Assembly (NCBI RefSeq): GCF_024171955.1 | Contig: NZ_JAMTCS010000013.1 | Location: 156,481-220,480, forward strand | Source: Promicromonospora thailandica | GTDB taxonomy: Bacteria > Actinomycetota > Actinomycetes > Actinomycetales > Cellulomonadaceae | Length of the DNA: 64,000 bases | Direction: 5' to 3' | In this document: in pieces, positions 33,927 to 42,687 of the stretch | Layout of the letters: each line of letters opens with the position of its first letter | Position numbering within the stretch: position 1 is the first letter of the stretch | Notes under the pieces: model-generated | The model's database searches: none | The model's input: only the letters and a program-made list of their open reading frames with translations | What the model was told of the DNA's origin: nothing | Translations under genes and position numbers: made by a program

Positions 33927-34685
33927 ATGAACACCGAGCGGGACACCGAGCAGCAGAGCACCCCCCGCGTCGCCCTCGTGACGGGCGGGACAGGTGGCAT
34001 CGGTCGCGCCGTCGTCGAGCGGTTCGCCGCGGACGGCTACGCGGTCGCCGTCCACTACGCGGGCAACCAGGCCCGGGCCGACGAGCTCGTCGAGCGGATC
34101 ACCGCCGCGGGCGGGCAGGCGATCGCCGTCGGCGGGGACGTGGCCGACGAGGCCGCGATGGCCGCCGCGTTCGACGCCGCCGAGGCGGCGTTCGGCGGCA
34201 TCGACGTGGTCGTCAACACCGCCGGGATCATGATCCTGGGCCCGGTCGCGAGGTTCGACCTGGACGACCTCGACCGCATGCACCGCACCAACATCCGCGG
34301 GTCGTTCGTCGTGGCCCAGCAGGCCGCGCGCCGCGTGCGGCCCGGCGGCGCCATCATCGGGTTCTCGACGAGCCAGACCCGGCTGCAGCACCCGACCTAC
34401 GCGCCCTACGCGGCGTCCAAGGCGGCCGTCGAGGCGCTGACCCTCGTGCTCGCGCGGGAGCTGCGCGGCAAGGGCGTGACCGTCAACGCCGTGGCCCCCG
34501 GCCCCACCGCCACGCCGCTGTTCCTCGACGGCAAGGACCAGCAGACCGTCGACACCCTCGCCCGGCTCGCCCCGCTGGAGCGCCTGGGCACGCCCGACGA
34601 CGTCGCCGAGACCGTCGCGTTCCTGGCCGGCCCGGCGCGCTGGGTCAACGGGCAGACCGTGTACGTCAACGGCGGCATCGCCTGA
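33927..34685 (+). CDS. Short-chain dehydrogenase/reductase
   Basis: A 252-residue classical SDR. The NAD(P)-binding motif is VALVTGGTGGIGRAVVERFA (TGxxxGIG), with NTAGIM (NxAG) and the catalytic Tyr-Lys in YAPYAASKAAVEAL (YxxxK). VNAVAPGPTATPLF and WVNGQTVYVNGGIA complete the 3-oxoacyl-reductase-like tail. GGTGAGGAG precedes the ATG. It is the first gene of SDR-SDR-TetR. Substrate unknown. The AlaVal-His-Tyr residue following beta2 (VAVHYAGN) fits NADPH preference weakly. Confidence 0.94.
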   Translation: MNTERDTEQQSTPRVALVTGGTGGIGRAVVERFAADGYAVAVHYAGNQARADELVERITAAGGQAIAVGGDVADEAAMAAAFDAAEAAFGGIDVVVNTAGIMILGPVARFDLDDLDRMHRTNIRGSFVVAQQAARRVRPGGAIIGFSTSQTRLQHPTYAPYAASKAAVEALTLVLARELRGKGVTVNAVAPGPTATPLFLDGKDQQTVDTLARLAPLERLGTPDDVAETVAFLAGPARWVNGQTVYVNGGIA

Positions 34686-34719
34686 ACCCCCGGAACCACT
34701 GCAGCGAGAGGAAACCGTC

Positions 34720-35607
34720 ATGAGCAACGTCATCCTGATCACCGGGGCCTCCTCCGGGTTCGGCGCCCTCACGGCCCGCGCCCTGGCGGACGGCGGTGAC
34801 ATCGTCTACGCCGGCATGCGTCAGACCGCGGGGCGCAACGCGCCGCAGGTCGAGGCCGCGGCCGCCTACTCCGCCGAGCACGGCGTGGACCTGCGCTCCG
34901 TCGAGCTCGACGTGAGCTCCCAGGAGTCGGTCGACCAGGCGGTGGCGCAGGTCGAGGCCGAGCACGGCCGCATCGACGTGCTGGTGCACAACGCGGGCCA
35001 CATGATGGTGGGCCCCGCCGAGGCGTTCACGACCGAACAGCTCGCGGAGCTGTACGACGTCAACGTGCTGTCCACGCAGCGGGTCAACCGCGCTGTCCTG
35101 CCCGGCATGCGCCGGCAGGGCTCCGGCCTGGTGGTCTGGGTGTCCAGCTCCAGCGTCAAGGGCGGTACCCCGCCGTACCTGGCGCCCTACTTCGCCGCCA
35201 AGGCGGGGATGGACTCGCTCGCCGTGTCCTACGCCGGGGAGCTGGCCCGCTGGGGCGTCGAGACGACCATCGTGGTGCCGGGCTCGTTCACGCGGGGCAC
35301 CAACCACTTCGCGCACGCGGGACACCCCGCCGACAGCGGGGTGGAGGCCGAGTACGAGACCCGCTACGCCGGGCTCATGGGCCAGGTGGCCGAGAAGCTC
35401 GCCGCCCTGGCGCCCGACGCCGACGCGTCGCTCGTGTCCGACGAGATCGCCCGCGTCGTCGCGCTGCCCGCGGGCACGCGGCCGTACCGGGTGCACATCG
35501 ACCCGGCGAACGACGGCTCGGAGGCCGTCTCCGAGCTCGCCGACCGCACGCGCCGGGAGTTCCTGGAGCGCGTCGGCCTGGGTGACCTGGTCAGGGTCGG
35601 TGCGTGA
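34720..35607 (+). CDS. Short-chain dehydrogenase/reductase
   Basis: A 295-residue SDR of a different subgroup from its neighbour. It has the cofactor motif ILITGASSGFGALTARALA (TGxxxGxG), VLVHNAGHMMVG (NAG) and the catalytic YLAPYFAAKAGMDSLAVSYA (YxxxK). A C-terminal extension ends RTRREFLERVGLGDLV. GAGAGGAAAC provides the ribosome-binding site. It lies 34 bp after the first SDR and 61 bp before a TetR gene, so the three likely form one operon. The substrate is unknown; the pair suggests stepwise oxidation or reduction of a small alcohol or ketone. Confidence 0.93.
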   Translation: MSNVILITGASSGFGALTARALADGGDIVYAGMRQTAGRNAPQVEAAAAYSAEHGVDLRSVELDVSSQESVDQAVAQVEAEHGRIDVLVHNAGHMMVGPAEAFTTEQLAELYDVNVLSTQRVNRAVLPGMRRQGSGLVVWVSSSSVKGGTPPYLAPYFAAKAGMDSLAVSYAGELARWGVETTIVVPGSFTRGTNHFAHAGHPADSGVEAEYETRYAGLMGQVAEKLAALAPDADASLVSDEIARVVALPAGTRPYRVHIDPANDGSEAVSELADRTRREFLERVGLGDLVRVGA

Positions 35608-35668
35608 CGCCGTCCGGCGAACCGTCCCCGACCTACACTGACCGCCGGACGCCCAGGAGGAGAGTGAC

Positions 35669-36295
35669 GTGAACAACGAGGCGACGGCCACCGCCGTCGA
35701 CACGCCCCCGGCCCGGACCCGCGGCCGGGGGCGCCGCCCCGCCGACGAGGTGCGGGCCGACGTGCTGCGCGCCGTGGGCGACGTGCTGCTCGCGGAGGGC
35801 ATCGCGGACCTGACGTTCGAGCGGGTCGCGCGTCTGTCGGGCGTCAGCAAGACGACCCTCTACAAGTGGTGGCCGTCCAAGGGTGCCCTGGCCCTCGACG
35901 GGTACTTCCACGCGGTGCAGGACCGACTCGCGTTCCCCGACACGGGGGACGTCCGCGCGGACCTGCTCGAGCAGCTCCACGCGTTCGTGCGCCTGATGAC
36001 CACCACGCCGGGCGGGCGCATCCTGACCGAGCTGATCGGCGAGGCGCAGACGGACAAGGAGCTCGCCACGGCGTACCGGTCGCTGTACTCCTCGGAGCGC
36101 CGCCGGCTGGCCGCCGAGCGCCTGCGGTCCGCCCAGGAGGCGGGCCAGCTGCGGGACGACGTCGACGTGCAGGTGGTCGTCGACCAGCTCTGGGGCGCGG
36201 TCTACCACCGGCTGCTGGTGCCGGACGAGCCGGTCACCGGCGCATTCGTGGAAGCCCTGGTGGGCAACCTGCTGGGTGGCATCTCCTCGGATTGA
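35669..36295 (+). CDS. TetR-family transcriptional regulator
   Basis: A 208-residue repressor. The N-terminal helix-turn-helix is VLRAVGDVLLAEGIADLTFERVARLSGVSKTTLYKWW in pieces: EGIADLTFERVA and GVSKTTLYKWWPSKGAL. The C-terminal ligand domain resembles the TetR_C_16/AcrR type with LTELIGEAQTDKEL and VDQLWGAVYHRLLVPDEPV. Starts with GTG after AGGAGGAG. It follows the two SDR genes and probably represses their promoter at ~33870. Confidence 0.92.
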   Translation: MNNEATATAVDTPPARTRGRGRRPADEVRADVLRAVGDVLLAEGIADLTFERVARLSGVSKTTLYKWWPSKGALALDGYFHAVQDRLAFPDTGDVRADLLEQLHAFVRLMTTTPGGRILTELIGEAQTDKELATAYRSLYSSERRRLAAERLRSAQEAGQLRDDVDVQVVVDQLWGAVYHRLLVPDEPVTGAFVEALVGNLLGGISSD

Positions 36296-36316
36296 TAACA
36301 TCGCCACATGGCGATG
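36296..36316 (+). promoter_or_regulatory. Promoter and operator of the CmtR-like gene, probably leaderless
   Basis: A -10-like TAACAT (36296-36301) lies only 6 bp before the ATG at 36308, so the transcript probably starts at or near the start codon. A perfect inverted repeat CATCGCCA-CA-TGGCGATG (36299-36316) covers the start codon and is a good operator candidate for autoregulation. Confidence 0.55.
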
Positions 36317-36724
36317 AGAAACGAGACGGACGATGCCGGGCTGGTCGTGGCGGCCTGCCTGTTCCACGGGTTCTCCGACCCGTCCCGGCTCGCGATCCTG
36401 CGCCACCTGGCGCTGGGGGAGCACCGCGTCGTCGACCTGACGCGGCACCTCGGCCTCGCGCAGTCGACCGTCTCGAAGCACCTCGCCTGCCTGCGGGACT
36501 GCGGTCTGGTCGAGTCCCGGCCCCAGGGCCGGGCATCGATGTTCTCGCTGGCGCACCCCGGGGCGACGCTCGCGGTGCTGGAGTCGGCCGAGCGGCTGCT
36601 CGCGCTGACCGGCGACGCCGTCGCACTGTGCCCCGTGTACGGCGTCGGTGGCTCGGCCGCCCATGCGGAGCCGGGCGCCGTGGCGGATCCTGTGGTCGTG
36701 GGCATCGCGGCGGGAGGTAGCTGA
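36308..36724 (+). CDS. ArsR/SmtB-family metal sensor, CmtR-like
   Basis: A 138-residue winged-helix metal sensor. The DNA-binding part reads DPSRLAILRHLALGEHRVVDL and LGLAQSTVSKHLACLRDCGLV. The two cysteines in HLACLRDCGL (C-x3-C on the recognition helix) and a third in DAVALCPVYG correspond in spacing to Cys57, Cys61 and Cys102 of mycobacterial CmtR, which senses cadmium and lead. The next gene, 3 bp on, is a metal exporter, so a derepression role fits. Ribosome-binding site absent; see the leaderless promoter entry. Confidence 0.92.
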   Translation: MAMRNETDDAGLVVAACLFHGFSDPSRLAILRHLALGEHRVVDLTRHLGLAQSTVSKHLACLRDCGLVESRPQGRASMFSLAHPGATLAVLESAERLLALTGDAVALCPVYGVGGSAAHAEPGAVADPVVVGIAAGGS

Positions 36725-36727
36725 GCC

Positions 36728-37672
36728 ATGGCCGATCACCAGCACGGCGGGCATGGCGGTGGGCACAGCCACCATGGTTCGGGCGACGGCGGCAACCGCC
36801 GTCGGCTCGCGGTCGCGTTCGGGATCACGGCGGCCGTCTTCCTGGCCCAGGCGGTCGGTGCGCTGCTCACCGGCAGCCTCGCGCTGCTGGTCGACACCGC
36901 GCACATGCTGACCGACGTCGCCGGGCTGGGCATCGCGCTGCTCGCCGCGTCGCTCGCGCTGCGGGCGCCGTCGCCCCGCCGCACCTGGGGTTTCCGGCGG
37001 GCCGAGATCCTGGCCGCGCTCGCGCAGGCCGCCGTGCTGCTGGCCGTGGGTGTCTACGCCCTGTTCGAGGGTGTGAGCCGCCTCGTGGGGCCGGCGCAGG
37101 CGCCCGGCCCTGGCCTGCTGGTGTTCGGTGTGGTGGGTCTGGCGGGCAACATCGTGGCGCTGCTGGTGCTGGCGGGCGGCCGGTCGGCGTCGTTCAACCT
37201 GCGGGCCGCGTTCCTGGAGGTCGTGAACGACGCCCTCGGGTCGGTGGCGGTGATCGTCGCGGCGGTCGTGATCGCCACCACGGGCTGGCAGCGGGCCGAC
37301 GCCGTGGCGGGCCTCGTCATCGCCGTGCTCATCCTGCCGCGCGCCGCGCGCCTCCTGGTGGACTCCGCGAACGTGCTGCTGGAGGCCACGCCGCCCGGCA
37401 TCGACCTGGAGCAGGTGCGCGCCCGGCTGCTGGAGGTCGAGAACGTGGAGTCGGTCCACGACCTGCACGCGTCGCTCGTGGCCACGGGCCTGCCGGTGAT
37501 CAGCGCGCACGTCGTGGTGCGTGACGCCTGCTTCCGTGACGGGCACGCCCCGCCCGTGCTCGACGCCCTGCAGCGCTGCGTGGCCACGCAGTTCGCAGTG
37601 TCCGTCGAGCACTCCACGTTCCAGCTCGAGCCCGCCGAGCACGCCCGGCACGAGGCGCCGACGCACGCCTGA
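36728..37672 (+). CDS. Cation diffusion facilitator (metal efflux)
   Basis: A 314-residue CDF/CzcD-family antiporter that exports divalent metals such as zinc or cadmium in exchange for protons. The N-terminus is His-rich (MADHQHGGHGGGHSHHGSG). Six membrane segments follow, with site A ligands in LLVDTAHMLTDVAGLG (HxxxD) and second site in LEVVNDALGSVAVIV (NDxxxS-type). The C-terminal cytoplasmic domain has VESVHDLHASLVATGL and VISAHVVVRD. GGAGGTAG precedes the ATG. It is co-transcribed with the CmtR-like sensor, which sets its inducer as Cd/Pb or a similar ion. Confidence 0.94.
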   Translation: MADHQHGGHGGGHSHHGSGDGGNRRRLAVAFGITAAVFLAQAVGALLTGSLALLVDTAHMLTDVAGLGIALLAASLALRAPSPRRTWGFRRAEILAALAQAAVLLAVGVYALFEGVSRLVGPAQAPGPGLLVFGVVGLAGNIVALLVLAGGRSASFNLRAAFLEVVNDALGSVAVIVAAVVIATTGWQRADAVAGLVIAVLILPRAARLLVDSANVLLEATPPGIDLEQVRARLLEVENVESVHDLHASLVATGLPVISAHVVVRDACFRDGHAPPVLDALQRCVATQFAVSVEHSTFQLEPAEHARHEAPTHA

Positions 37673-37684
37673 GCCGTCCGGCCC

Positions 37685-38299
37685 TCAGGGGTCGCCGACC
37701 GGCCCGACCAGGCGCTCGACCAGGTAGCGCCAGCCCTGCTCGAGGCGTGCGGTCGGAGGCGGGTCGTCCGGCGCGTGCTCGCCGAACACCTGGAGCATCA
37801 TCGGGCCGTCCAGTGCGTGCGTGAGCTGGACGGCGAGCACGTCGACGTCGACACCCGTCAGGCCCGCCTCCCGCAGCAGCACCCGGATGTGGATCGCGGA
37901 CAGCGGCCGGCGGGCGCCGGGCTCCTGGCGGCCGTCCAGCGTGGCGCGCGCGACGGCCTGGTTCCGGGCCAGGAACCGGATGCGTGCGATGCCGTAGGCC
38001 AGCAGCCGGTCGGCGGGCGGGGCGCCCGGGCCGAGCGGCGGCGGGCCGCTGAGCACCTCCCGCTGCAGGTCGCGCTCGCTGTCGTCGAGCAGGGCCTGGA
38101 AGATGCCCGCCCGGCTGCCGAAGCGCCGGAACACCGTGCCCTTGCCGAGGCCCGAGCGCTCCGCGAGCAGGTCCATCGTGAGCAGCCCGGGTCCGCCCTC
38201 GGCGAGCAGGGTGCGCGCGGTGTCGAGCAGCACCTGGCGGTTGCGTGCGGCGTCGGCCCGCTCGGGCCGGGGTCTGCCCCACGTCAGGTCGCTGGTCAC
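37685..38299 (-). CDS. TetR-family transcriptional regulator
   Basis: A 204-residue repressor from a GTG start. The helix-turn-helix is DLLAERSGLGKGTVFRRFGSRAG, and LLDTARTLLAEGGPGLLTMD precedes it. The C-terminal region (DVLAVQLTHALDGPMMLQVFG) is a helical ligand domain. Only 86 bp separate it from the divergent deazaflavin-dependent enzyme at 38386, which it probably controls; the intergenic region holds no clear long palindrome. The inducer is unknown. Confidence 0.92.
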   Translation of the reverse strand: MTSDLTWGRPRPERADAARNRQVLLDTARTLLAEGGPGLLTMDLLAERSGLGKGTVFRRFGSRAGIFQALLDDSERDLQREVLSGPPPLGPGAPPADRLLAYGIARIRFLARNQAVARATLDGRQEPGARRPLSAIHIRVLLREAGLTGVDVDVLAVQLTHALDGPMMLQVFGEHAPDDPPPTARLEQGWRYLVERLVGPVGDP

Positions 38300-38385
38300 A
38301 CGAGGGATGCTACCGCCGGAGGCGTAAGCGGGGTAAAGTCCGGTTGGTCGGCCGTGGTGGTCGACGCAGGCCGGAGGAGGATCAG

Positions 38386-38826
38386 ATGGCGGACCAGAAC
38401 GACATGAACTCGATGATCATCGAGGCGTACCGGGCCAACGCGGGCGTGCTCGGCGAGGACGTCGCGGGCGGGCACTTCGTGGGCAAGCGCCTGGTGCTGC
38501 TGCACCACGTGGGCCGCGTGAGCGGCACGGAACGGATCGCGCCGCTGGTGGCCGCGACCGACGGCGACGCCTACCTCGTGGCGGGCTCGATGGGCGGCGC
38601 GCCCAAGGATCCCGACTGGGTGGCGAACGTCGAGGACGGGCCCGAGGAGCTGACCATCGAGGTCGGTGACCAGACCCTCCGCGCCCGGGCCACCGTGGTG
38701 CGCGGGCCGTCCCCGGAGTGGGAGCGCCTGTACGGGATCTGGGCCGAGTACTGGCCGGACGCCAAGGAGTACGAGACCCACACGGACCGTAAGTTCCCGG
38801 TGGTCCGGCTCGAGCCGGTGGCCTGA
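38386..38826 (+). CDS. Deazaflavin (F420)-dependent nitroreductase-family protein
   Basis: A 146-residue member of the DDN-like split-barrel family. It carries GKRLVLLHHVGRVSGTERIAP (the GRxSG cofactor motif), DPDWVANVEDGPEELTIEVG and a C-terminal FPVVRLEP. GGAGGAGGATCAG precedes the ATG. It is divergent from a TetR regulator and convergent with the epoxide-hydrolase-like gene at the end of the peptide-uptake operon. The enzyme reduces or oxidises an unknown compound with F420. It shares family, but not close identity, with 22862-23314. Confidence 0.9.
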   Translation: MADQNDMNSMIIEAYRANAGVLGEDVAGGHFVGKRLVLLHHVGRVSGTERIAPLVAATDGDAYLVAGSMGGAPKDPDWVANVEDGPEELTIEVGDQTLRARATVVRGPSPEWERLYGIWAEYWPDAKEYETHTDRKFPVVRLEPVA

Positions 38827-38839
38827 CGCCGGGCGGGCG

Positions 38840-39958
38840 TCACCGCAGGTCGAGCGACCGCACGAACGCCCGCACGCGCGCCGCCATCTCCTGAGGCACC
38901 TCGCCGACCGTGAAGTGGCCGCCCTCCTCGAGGCGGTCGAAGGTACGCAGGTCGAGGTAGTGGCGGCGCGCGAGCGACTCCGGGTACGTGGCCTCGTGCC
39001 GCTGGACGAGCACCGCCGCGGGCACCGCCGTCGGCGGGATCGGGTCGGGCTGGTCGGCGCCCTCGTAGTAGGGCCGGAACGACGTCGCGATCGTCCGGGT
39101 GGCCCAGTAGATCGTCGCCTCCGTCAGGATGCGGTCCCGCGAGATGCGGCGTTCGACGGCGCGCGGGTCGCCGGGCGGGGTGTCGCTCCACTCGACGAGC
39201 TTCTCGGTGAGCCAGGCCAGCAGACCGGCCGGGGAGTCGTCGAGCGCGGCCGCGAGCGTGTCGGGCCGGGTCGCCTGCACGTGGCCGTAGGCGCCGTCGG
39301 TCAGGTGCTTCGCGGCGATGCCGTCGAAGAACGCCCTGACCTCGGGGTCGGTGATCTCCGCGCGCTCCTGGGTCGTGGGGAAGTGCGCGTGCGTCGCGAC
39401 GATGCCCGCGACGTGCTCCGGGTACCGGGCGGCGATCAGGTCGCTGACGTTGGCCGTCACGTCCTCGCCGTAGGTGACGTACCGCGCGTACCCGAGCACG
39501 TCGGTCATGAGGGCGTGCATGGTGGCGGCCAGCCGCTTCTCCGTCATGGGGCCGTCCGGGTACGGCTCCGAGAACCCGAACCCGGGCAGGCTCACGACCA
39601 CGACGTCCAGGTCGGGCAGCAGGTCGGCGAAGTCCAGCTGGAGCGCGAAGGTGTGCGGCCACCCGTGCATCACGAGGAGGGCCGGTGCGCCGGGCCTCCC
39701 GGAGCGCAGGTGGACGACGTGCAGGTCCACGCCGTCGACCCGGGCCAGGAGCTGCGGGTGCTCGTTGAGCCAGGCCTCCCGCGCGCGCCAGTCCCAGTGC
39801 GCCCACGTGTCCACGAGCTCGCGCAGGTAGTCGGCGGTCATGCCCGACGGCGGACGCCGCGGCGAGTCGTCCGGGATCCGGCTGCGCGCCAGGCGCTCCC
39901 GCAGGTCGGTCAGGACCTCGTCGGGGACGTGGATGGTGAAGGGCCGCGGTGCGCTCAT
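38840..39958 (-). CDS. Epoxide-hydrolase-family alpha/beta hydrolase
   Basis: A 372-residue alpha/beta hydrolase with the N-terminal EHN cap (FTIHVPDEVLTDLRERLAR, RIPDD). The oxyanion motif is LVMHGWPHTFALQL, the nucleophile elbow YVTYGEDVTANVSDLIA with a GxD, and the terminal His lies in LEEGGHFTVGEVP. It is the last gene of a nine-gene minus-strand operon; its ATG overlaps the GH127 stop by 4 bp. Epoxide hydrolysis is the family label; in this context it may instead act on an ester or amide from plant material. Function within the operon is unclear. Confidence 0.88.
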   Translation of the reverse strand: MSAPRPFTIHVPDEVLTDLRERLARSRIPDDSPRRPPSGMTADYLRELVDTWAHWDWRAREAWLNEHPQLLARVDGVDLHVVHLRSGRPGAPALLVMHGWPHTFALQLDFADLLPDLDVVVVSLPGFGFSEPYPDGPMTEKRLAATMHALMTDVLGYARYVTYGEDVTANVSDLIAARYPEHVAGIVATHAHFPTTQERAEITDPEVRAFFDGIAAKHLTDGAYGHVQATRPDTLAAALDDSPAGLLAWLTEKLVEWSDTPPGDPRAVERRISRDRILTEATIYWATRTIATSFRPYYEGADQPDPIPPTAVPAAVLVQRHEATYPESLARRHYLDLRTFDRLEEGGHFTVGEVPQEMAARVRAFVRSLDLR

Positions 39959-42687
39959 GGGACGACCGTAGGCGGGGTCACTGACACTGCCGCGGCGGGC
40001 TCGCCCCAGCCCGGCAGCACCAGCGTGCGGACCGGCTCCTGGTTCCCGGCGCGGTCGGTCGACGTGTACTCGATGACCTGCGGCTCGTCGGACAGCGCCC
40101 GGGTGAACGGCTCGGCGAAGGTGGCCCAGAACGTGTCCGGGCCCTTCCAGCGGATGCTGTCCACGCCCGAGACGTCGTCGGCGGCGCTGAGGCTGATCTC
40201 CACGCCGCGCGCGCCGAGGCGCCGCACCGTCGCGGTGGTGACCGGCGGCCGGGTGTCCACGCTGACCTCGCGCACCACGCGGCGCTCCCGGCCCGAGGAG
40301 TCCACGGCGCGCGCCGTCACGGTGTGCACGCCGTCGGCCAGCACCAGCGGCCCGGCCCCCGCGGGCGTCCAGGGCGCCTCGCCGACACGGACCTCGACCG
40401 CGGTCTGCCCGGCGTCCGCCCGCGCCGAGACCGTGAGGGCCACGGGCCGCAGGTGCCAGCCCGAGACGGCGGGCGCCTCCGCCGGGACGATCGCCACCCG
40501 GGGTGCCGAACCGGTGTGGGCCGCCTCCGGAGCGCGTGCCAGGAGCGCGGCCTCCTCGCCCGCGGGCGCCCCGGGTGCGGCGGGCCCGCCCGCGCGCCCG
40601 ACGTCGCACCGCGCCGCCGCCACCAGCACCCGGCGCGCCTCGTCCCCGCCGAGCAGCCCCAGCCCGGCGAACTCGTGCGTCACACGCAGCACCGCCTCGA
40701 GGAACGCCGGGCGGTCCGCGAACCCGCCGTCCGACCAGACCGTGTCGAGGAACGTGCGCCCGTCCGGTCGTGCCACGTCCGGGACCCCGGAGTCGGCCGC
40801 CGGGTCCGCCCCGGCGAACGCGATCGTCGCGTCCGAGCGGCGCAGGTACAGGTGGTACCGCTCGTCGGACCCGGACCAGGCGGGCTCCAGGACGAGGTCG
40901 CCCAGGTGCCACGTCCCGCCGTCACCCGGAACCAGCGGGGCGTCGAGCGTCCCGTCCAGCCGCCGCCAGGCCGCCGTGGCGACCGGCAGCCACGTCGTGG
41001 CGGCGCTGCGCGCCAGCAGCACGGTCGGCCCGAGCTCCAGGGAGACCACCGAGGGGTCGTCCGGCGTCGCGACCTCGCGCAGCGTGAGCGGCAGGTCGAT
41101 CTCGACGACGGTCCCGGGGCGCCAGTCGCGGCGCAGCACCAGGTATGCGCCGTCGGTCCCGTCGTCGGGCCCAGCCGTCTGCGCCTCGCCGTCCACGCGC
41201 ACGACGGCGCCGGACGTGACCCAGCCCGGGACCCGCAGGCGCAGCTCGAGGTCGCCCGTGACGTCGACCCGGATCCGGCTGCCGCCCTCCAGCGGGTAGC
41301 GGGTGTCCTGGGTCAGGCGCACGCCGGCGTCGGGCCACCGCAGCGTGGAGGCCACGTACTGGTTCACCCACACCACCCGGGGCGTGCCCGGCGCGGACCG
41401 GAAGTACACCGCGTCCTGGTACCGCACGTGGTTCTCGAGCCCGGTGCCGCCGCAGCACGTGCCCACGTTGTCGTACTCGCGCAGCGCCCCCGGGTGCACG
41501 GGGAACATGTAGGTCACCTCGGGGGAGTCGTCGGAGGTGACGTCGCGGCGCGAGCCGAGGACCTGGTTGGTCAGGGCGCGCTCGGCGTAGTCGGCGTAGC
41601 GCGGGTCGCCGGTGCGCTCGAACAGCGCACGAGCGATCTTGACCATGTTGGAGGTCACGCACGTCTCGGCGTTCCGGGTGCCGATGTCGCCCGCGACCAC
41701 GCCCGCCGGGCCCCACAGCTCGTTCTCGCCCGAGCCGCCGTGCGCGTACGTACGGCCCGGCACGAGCATGTCCCAGAGGTGCACGACGGCGTCCCGGTAC
41801 CGGTCCTCGCCCGTCAGGTCGGCGAGCGCGAGGTAGCCCAGGAGCGTCGCGGCGTGCTGGTTGGCGTGCATGCCGTCCAGGACGTCCCGGCCGGCGGCCG
41901 CGGCGTCGAGCAGGGGGTCCAGGTCGAACAGGCGGGCCGTGCCCACGAAGGCGCGGTCGCCCGTGAGCACGGCGAGGTCGCACAGCACCTCGTTCATGCC
42001 GCCGGTCTCGCCCGCGATGTACAGCGACCACATGCGGGCGCGCTGCTCGGCGGGCACCACCGACAGCCGCGCGTGCACCCAGCGCCCCATCGCGGCGGCG
42101 ACCTCCAGCGCCCGGGCCGACCCGGTGTGCCGGTGCGCGTCGAGCAGCCCGGCCATGATCTTGTGGCACGTGTAGTACGGGGCCCAGATCTCGCCGTAGG
42201 GCGCCAGGCCCTCCAGCCGGGAGAACTGCCACTCGCCGTAGGCGGCCAGGAAGCCCGGGTGGCTGTACCGGCCGGTGGCCGCGAGCGCCGCCTGCACCTC
42301 GGCGAGCCCGTCGACGAGGGCGTCGACCTTGCCGCGCAGGAGGGTGCGGTCCGCGGGGTCGGGCGCGCCGGCGGCCGCGAGCGCGAGCATGGACAGGAAG
42401 TGTCCCGCGTAGTGCCCGCGCAGCAGGTTGGCGGTGGGCGCGGCCTCGCGGCCGGGGTAGTCGTCGGGTCCCCAGGCGTCCTCGTCGGGGTGGCCGAGGT
42501 CCTCCCAGCCGCCGGGCGGGAGAGCGCCGCGGGTGTCGAGGCCGGCGTTGACGCGGAAGACGGCGAGCAGCCGGTCGACGGGGTAGACGCGCGCCAGGTG
42601 CAGCATCTGGTCGCGTGCCCGCGTGAAGACCGACTCGTGCAGCTCGACGGCGTCGAGGGTGAACGGTTCGGGCAGGGTCTCAGCCAC
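39955..42687 (-). CDS. GH127-type beta-L-arabinofuranosidase (DUF1680), cytosolic
   Basis: A 910-residue glycoside hydrolase. The (alpha/alpha)6 catalytic domain has the metal-binding residues of the HypBA1 type: Glu341 and Cys343 in IGTRNAETCVTSNM, and the Cys411-Cys412 pair in NVGTCCGGTGLENHVRYQD. Acidic residues near 321-323 (GSGENELWG) suit the acid/base role. The middle has beta domains, and a C-terminal Ig-like region (ADDVSGVDSIRWKG). HypBA1 removes L-arabinose from hydroxyproline-linked beta-L-arabinooligosaccharides. No signal peptide is present, so it works inside the cell. It overlaps both neighbours, within a peptide-uptake and prolyl-peptidase operon. It is longer than HypBA1 and could be GH146. 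Confidence 0.9.
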   Translation of the reverse strand: MAETLPEPFTLDAVELHESVFTRARDQMLHLARVYPVDRLLAVFRVNAGLDTRGALPPGGWEDLGHPDEDAWGPDDYPGREAAPTANLLRGHYAGHFLSMLALAAAGAPDPADRTLLRGKVDALVDGLAEVQAALAATGRYSHPGFLAAYGEWQFSRLEGLAPYGEIWAPYYTCHKIMAGLLDAHRHTGSARALEVAAAMGRWVHARLSVVPAEQRARMWSLYIAGETGGMNEVLCDLAVLTGDRAFVGTARLFDLDPLLDAAAAGRDVLDGMHANQHAATLLGYLALADLTGEDRYRDAVVHLWDMLVPGRTYAHGGSGENELWGPAGVVAGDIGTRNAETCVTSNMVKIARALFERTGDPRYADYAERALTNQVLGSRRDVTSDDSPEVTYMFPVHPGALREYDNVGTCCGGTGLENHVRYQDAVYFRSAPGTPRVVWVNQYVASTLRWPDAGVRLTQDTRYPLEGGSRIRVDVTGDLELRLRVPGWVTSGAVVRVDGEAQTAGPDDGTDGAYLVLRRDWRPGTVVEIDLPLTLREVATPDDPSVVSLELGPTVLLARSAATTWLPVATAAWRRLDGTLDAPLVPGDGGTWHLGDLVLEPAWSGSDERYHLYLRRSDATIAFAGADPAADSGVPDVARPDGRTFLDTVWSDGGFADRPAFLEAVLRVTHEFAGLGLLGGDEARRVLVAAARCDVGRAGGPAAPGAPAGEEAALLARAPEAAHTGSAPRVAIVPAEAPAVSGWHLRPVALTVSARADAGQTAVEVRVGEAPWTPAGAGPLVLADGVHTVTARAVDSSGRERRVVREVSVDTRPPVTTATVRRLGARGVEISLSAADDVSGVDSIRWKGPDTFWATFAEPFTRALSDEPQVIEYTSTDRAGNQEPVRTLVLPGWGEPAAAVSVTPPTVVP

